Source: Meandrina meandrites (Eukaryota > Cnidaria > Anthozoa > Scleractinia > Meandrinidae). From it: a stretch of 64,000 nt of DNA. The first letter of the stretch is position 1. The number at the start of each line of letters is the position of its first letter. Position numbers and translations under genes: made by a program. This document shows, piece by piece, positions 59,201-64,000 of this stretch. Below the pieces are notes generated by a model. It saw only the letters and a program-made list of their open reading frames with translations. It was not told the DNA's origin and made no database searches. Where the stretch lies: contig OY855903.1 of NCBI GenBank assembly GCA_963693305.1, forward strand, positions 26,308,455 through 26,372,454, given 5' to 3'.

Positions 59201-62200
59201 ATATTTGGTGGACAGAATATTTTTCAATCTGTTTTCTTGTTTTTATAGGATTCAACCTTTGCCAGTGAGTTTATTAAAAGGAATGGTCTGGGACTTCTTA
59301 TTAACATGGTAGAAGGCAAGCCAGAGTGAGTTAAATTTATATAATTTTAAACAATATTTGGATGAGGTTTTTGTGATATCCGGAATAATCAAGGTCGAGG
59401 TAAGTGCTCTCAGCTGAAGCCAAAGGCTGATGCTGATAACACTAGTCTTATTGAGACCTTGATTATTCCGGATAATACAAAACTGTATCTAATAATTGTT
59501 TTATTATACATTGTTTTAGAAGAACAACGACAAATGCACTGTTGAAGAAGCAAATCAATGAGACTTGTTGTTACTTCGCTGTGTGCGAGATGTCACTCGC
59601 CACCCGAAATCATGCATTGCACGCGCAACCTACAGATTATTCACTAATCTGCTAGCAGATTAGTGAATAAACTGTAGGTTGCACTGATTCCCAGAATTAA
59701 CTGCAGGGTCTTAGCCAATGAGAAGACAGATAGTGACTATAATGTATAATAAATTGCAGTTAAATCATCCTTAATTAGGGGCTAGGTGTCATTAAACATA
59801 CCTGTGCATGCAAATGTGAAGGTTTAGTCTTCTACATGTACTGTATTTTTAAAAGGTTTCTTTTACTCTAAGCTGATCATCTGTTTAAATTGGTTAATTT
59901 TTGGTGACTACTCTGTACGTCTTCCTCAAAGGGAAAAACTTTTTATTTGATCTCCTTGAGGAGCCATCTACATGTACAGTGTAGTTTTTCTAAAACGATT
60001 AGTCAGAATAATATTGTTAAAGTTTTATTCTGCATATATACTTGTACAGTTCAGGTTACACTTCTTGTTTTTTTTTTTTCAGGATTAACGAGTCGCTAGC
60101 TCACTGCTTAACATCTTTTCATGAACTGATGGATCACGGTGAAGTATCATGGGATATCCTCACACATGGATTTATAAAAAATGTAATTATTTTTATAAAA
60201 CTTATTGACTTTTCCGTGAGCTTATGCGAATGCCATACATGCATTTTACAAGGCTCTGGTTGTTACAGTCTAAGTACTAATTTATATTAATCTGTTTGAA
60301 GTTCAAATGCTAAATTTCAAAATGCCAAATTTCCTGTAGTTGACGGTATTTGTGAACAAGAAGAATCCAGTGGATCCTACAGTGCTCAAGAGATGCCTTT
60401 CTATCTTAGAAGCAGTGGCAACAAACAGGTTACACATTAATTCTTATTTTCAAGCCTTGTTTCTGCATGCATAGTGACCCTATCATGAGCCATGTCACAT
60501 ATTTTTAAAGTTGTGTTGCATTAAGTTGTGTAATACTAGTCAAAGTTTAACAAATAAATGGACTTTTTACCGTACTGGCGATCTCTCCGGTCTGGTGGTT
60601 TTGAATGTGAAATGTGCCTTTTCTACAAGATTTTCCCACAAATCCACCATTACGATGTGCATTGACTGATTTGACAGGAAACACCTTTGAACAGAATTAT
60701 GTTCTCAAATATACCAGTCTGGCCAGCCAGTTCTGACAAATGGAAAGCGCCCTTTTAATTATACGGACCCAGTGTTACTGTGTAGCAAGCTAAAAGGACC
60801 CCGGATTCAGAATTTATTTAGTGAAAGGTAAACTATGGTCCTTGACTCCCCCCTAGCAATAAAGCATTATCTAAAATGTTTCATGTACACTTTAGCTACT
60901 GTACGTATATTAAGTATTATAAAATTTGGTTAAAAAAAGAAATGGTAATAAATGTTTCTTTAAAAGCTAAAATATAATCTCTCTTTTGTGTCCATCAGCC
61001 CAACATTTTATCCAATTGTAGAAAAAGAAGTAATATTTGAGAACCTCATACTCCATCTTAAAAAGTAAGTACCATACAGGGCAGGATGTACATGTAGACC
61101 CTGTGGTTAACATTTGTTTTCTACATTTAGTGGACTCCTAATATTAAATGTATCTTGATCCATGATGTAGTTGAAAATCTTTGTTAAGGAATTATCACAA
61201 TAAATCTGGAACAAAGAAAACTACAACTAGTTTAAAATAAAATCATTTTGACAGGAATTTAAAAGAAAAACTATGACACACATTCATGTTAATATTTTTG
61301 GAGGATAAAATGAACATGCAAAACAGTGTCGAGTGTTTCACTCAGGATTTCTTTTTCAAATAATTACTTAGTTCACACTAGTACAGTAGAGTACACTTGT
61401 ACAGTACAGTATACATGTAAAATTGTACTTTTAATTATTTTTATTGTTAATTTATTTTTAAGCCCTAATCAAGATATTCAGCTGTATGCCATTGGCCTGA
61501 TCAACAGCCTCTTTATGCGAACAACAAATAAAAGAGTGAGTTTATACCATACAGAACACTTCCTTATTTAGTACAAATAAACAACACTTCTAAATTTGAT
61601 CAGGGAACAGTGGATGAAAAGCCACTTTCTGGGAAAGCCATAGAGTGGAGGTGTGTTATTTTACTGTACAGTAATTCCAGCTAATTTCACAGTGGGATTT
61701 GCAGTGCAAGTCAGTCTTGTTGATTCAAATTAATGTACATGTACATGACCAAAGAAATGGTCATACAATCTTGTTAAGCATCTGGTAAAATAATGTTCAC
61801 AAGATAAAAGCTTGATACAGCTTTTGTTTGCTTTTTCTCTTTAATATTGTTTATTTTTTGGAATACTTTTTAGCAATTTGCAGATACTCTTTCAAGAAAA
61901 GGAGTAAGGACGTATATTATGAATGTAAGTTGTATTTTAATTTGAGTACTGTTTGCTTTTTGTTGTACAAAATGTAGATCCTTTAACATGGGAATTGCTC
62001 TGACTGGCTCTTCCAGTTTATAATGCTCTATGACTGGTTAAAAGAAAACTCTAGCTGTGTCACTAGCCTGTGTACAGCCGTCCCGCTCCCCTCAAAAAAA
62101 TCGATTTTTTTGAGGGGAGCGGGACGGCTGTACACAGGCTACTGTGTCACCAACTCAACTGATCAGACGCAATTGTGACTTTGGTTGCCAATATTTATCC

Positions 62201-63869
62201 ATGGCAAGGATCGTTTCAAAGCTAGCATACGTTTTTAACATAGATCACAACTACCCAACTGGAAGCAGAAGAACCGAAAAGCAGTAGAGGAATTTCTGGC
62301 ATTGCAACAAAAAATTGAAAAGAGGAAAATCGTTTCCATAAACAAGTGTCAGTCGAGAATATTTCCAACAATTATATTTCCACCGAGATTTCCAAATTAA
62401 TTATGTTTTGGCTAAATGTTAAGCTATCCTTTGGTTATATGCATTTTCCCTTTTTGGGTGCCAGCTTACATTACTTTGAGTCGATCAGGCACTATGTGTT
62501 TTGGTTTTGATTTCCGTTAGTAATAACTGACAATTTTTGCCGGAGATTTTAATTAACACAACTGTCGAGGTACTTATGGCATAAGTTTTCATCAAAACAT
62601 TTTTTTTGTCAACAGGACATAATCCGTGACTCGAAGGTCATGAAAAATGAAATGGAGCACCAGTTGTATGTGTATCAATCCCTCATATTCCGTAGTCTGT
62701 TGTTAGACTTTGTCTTCACGAAAGGAAATGCTCAAAACCAGGTTAGTCTAGTAATTACTACGAAAATTCAGAGGACCAGACGATAATTTAAGATAATATA
62801 GGATAAAAGTTAATTTCGCAGAGTGATAATGTCATGGTGATATTCACCAGAGTAGGTAAAGTGGAATCCTGATTTTCAAACCTCTAAGAGAAACTAAAAT
62901 TGGTTTGAAAACTCACCGGGTAGTAAAGAAAAATCGAAGGGGTAAAATTACAGTGTTTGACTGAGTGAACGAAAAAGGCTTTTGGCGTTAATTATTGAGA
63001 GGTTAGGGAAATCGAGATTCTACTGTTCAGATCAACTTCAGGTAATAGTTCAGTTTAGTTTAAACCATCATCAGGCCAAAGGAGGCTTTTTACATTTAAA
63101 AAACGGAATCCTCTATATTAATTGAAGGGACTGCGTCACGGTTGATTTAAGTTCATTTTATTAAGTTTTGCCAAATACTTGCTATGAAACGTAATGTTTC
63201 CAAAGAAATTTCTTCCATGGATCTAAATGACAAAACCATAGTTTCACAACAACTAAATGTGTCTCCCGGGCGTTGTAATTTAAAGTTACAAGCAAATGAG
63301 ATTAACTTTGAAAACTGTTCAACCCAACAGTATTTCAAAAACCCACATCGCAATCCATTTCAATCTCCTTCACTTTTGGCCATCCGTATCTTCTTTTGTA
63401 TTTGCTGTTTCACTGTTTTAAGCGGTTATTTTTATATTTCACCGAATTTTATGGCCATTCCCGTTGCCTAAATTTGGCTAAAATCCGTGACACAGCTCCA
63501 TTAACTCTGGACTCAAGGCGAGCCGTGACCTTTTGTCATTCAAATAAGTAGGCGTAGTTAAATACTACTGTAGTACTTTACCTATACAGTGCATATCTGT
63601 CCTTACTCTAGTACGAGGCCGTTAATTTTTGAAATGATTTTTTGACATTGAACCATTGAAAAACAACTTAATCCCTATGATTATATATGAAAAATTTAGT
63701 ATTTGTCAGTGATAATGTAGCTGCTATTCTCTCTTTTTAGAACCTTTTTGAAAGTCTTGATACTTTACGGCGCGTGGCATTTGAATCAGATAATGTGGCC
63801 TCTAGTTCAGTCAGGCCTTTGTCACAAGCAGGGGACCAGTTCAAAGACTTGAAAAGACTTGGTTTTGTG
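53254..63869 (+). CDS. ELMO-like engulfment and cell motility gene, 3' end outside window
   Basis: Exons by splice sites and continuous phase: 53254-53337, 53503-53543, 57269-57338, 58277-58327, 58634-58726, 59249-59325, 60083-60182, 60340-60428, 60999-61064, 61463-61535, 61874-61924, 62616-62741, 63741-63869. The protein starts MSVVRGPAQVKLAIE, has the ubiquitin-like/RBD start (YNCYITEE, NRKGIKNGAVLKLTLSP) and armadillo-like helices (AKLAQEIFERLQSS, NGLGLLINMVEG, DIQLYAIGLINSLF), and reaches the beginning of the ELMO domain (FKDLKRLGF). ELMO proteins pair with DOCK exchange factors to activate Rac in phagocytosis and migration. The PH domain and C-terminal DOCK-binding part lie beyond the window. 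Confidence 0.88.
53544..57268. other. Large ELMO intron with repeats
   Basis: No exon seen. Holds a tandem duplication of ~52 bp (CGGTTCTTGCTCTGCAC units, 55037-55110), an interspersed repeat present twice (about 55130-55560 and 55845-56160, sharing GCGAGTATTTCTTGTGGGTT), and C-runs near 56958. Confidence 0.55.
58425..58580. mobile_element. Foldback element in an ELMO intron
   Basis: GCCTGTTTACACAGGCGA...TTTGTCGC at the left and GCGACAAAAGTCGCCTGTGT at the right form a ~156-bp imperfect palindrome with GTTGCATCAAG arms inside. Non-coding, MITE-like. Confidence 0.65.
59376..59476. mobile_element. ~100-bp inverted-repeat element in an ELMO intron
   Basis: Ends ATATCCGGAATAATCAAGGT and ACCTTGATTATTCCGGATAA are inverted copies around a unique middle. 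Non-coding, MITE-like. Confidence 0.6.
59627..59680. repeat. 54-bp near-perfect palindrome in an ELMO intron
   Basis: AACCTACAG... to ...CTGTAGGTT, centred on GCTAGC, with a single mismatch. Could be a tiny foldback insertion. Confidence 0.6.
62064..62141. mobile_element. 78-bp perfect palindrome with 9-bp direct repeats
   Basis: A perfect palindrome beginning TAGCCTGTGTACAGCCG, centred on ATCGAT. CTGTGTCAC directly flanks it on both sides (62055-62063 and 62142-62150), which looks like a target duplication. Located in an ELMO intron. Confidence 0.75.
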
Positions 63870-64000
63870 GTGAGTTCTTGGTTTGGTTCATTTGTTTACA
63901 CTATACTAGTTTTTCATGACACGAGCTTTTTTTTAAATAAACTGAGCTGCCAGAGTGGGGTAGAGAGAAATGTGTGACAGCTAAAGAGGTGAATAAGACG

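Overview
The window is animal nuclear DNA, most likely from a cnidarian such as a coral or sea anemone. It carries intron-rich host genes (Frizzled, kringle and fibronectin III exons, a thiamine-triphosphatase gene, an ELMO gene), simple repeats, SINEs and foldback elements. The cnidarian assignment is an inference from gene content and the style of the mobile DNA. No RNA gene or CRISPR array was seen.

Two large self-synthesising DNA transposons of the Polinton/Maverick (adintovirus-like) class sit in it. Element A (12988-28395, 15.4 kb) has 316-bp terminal inverted repeats and a 5-bp target duplication, ACCGT. Element B (34490-51061, 16.6 kb) ends in ~200-bp repeats that are themselves foldbacks, with a 5-bp duplication, TGGTG. 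Both begin AGTAG and end CTACT. Both carry the same right-arm module: a retroviral-type integrase (+) converging on a large family-B DNA polymerase (-). Their integrases are close relatives, while polymerases, capsid proteins, ATPases and most accessory genes are very different. A encodes a major capsid candidate, packaging ATPase, membrane-anchored fibre, PD-(D/E)XK-type nuclease and many small membrane proteins. B encodes capsid and penton candidates, packaging ATPase, adenovirus-type protease, parvovirus-type phospholipase A2, a collagen-like fibre and basic core-like proteins. Each element has its own start-proximal AT-rich motif: GATTTAAAGA in A, TATATA in B. Both look recent and nearly intact, apart from one frameshifted gene in A and an oddly started protease in B.

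Host layout: 1-3705 is the 3' part of a receptor gene (two FN3 exons, transmembrane exon, cytoplasmic tail). 6044-31878 is a second, related gene: signal peptide, Frizzled domain, kringle, FN3, FN3, transmembrane segment, tail. Its exon phases fit throughout, and element A lies in the intron between kringle and FN3 exons. Element B lies between this gene and THTPA, inside a tRNA-like SINE. At 52-64 kb a single-exon THTPA-like gene (-) and an ELMO-like gene (+, cut by the window end) are arranged head to head.

Most worth following up: two distinct Polintons sharing an integrase and target rule; element A's terminal repeat encoding the same SAP-like head for two different proteins; element-specific promoter motifs; and a short palindrome scattered through element B.
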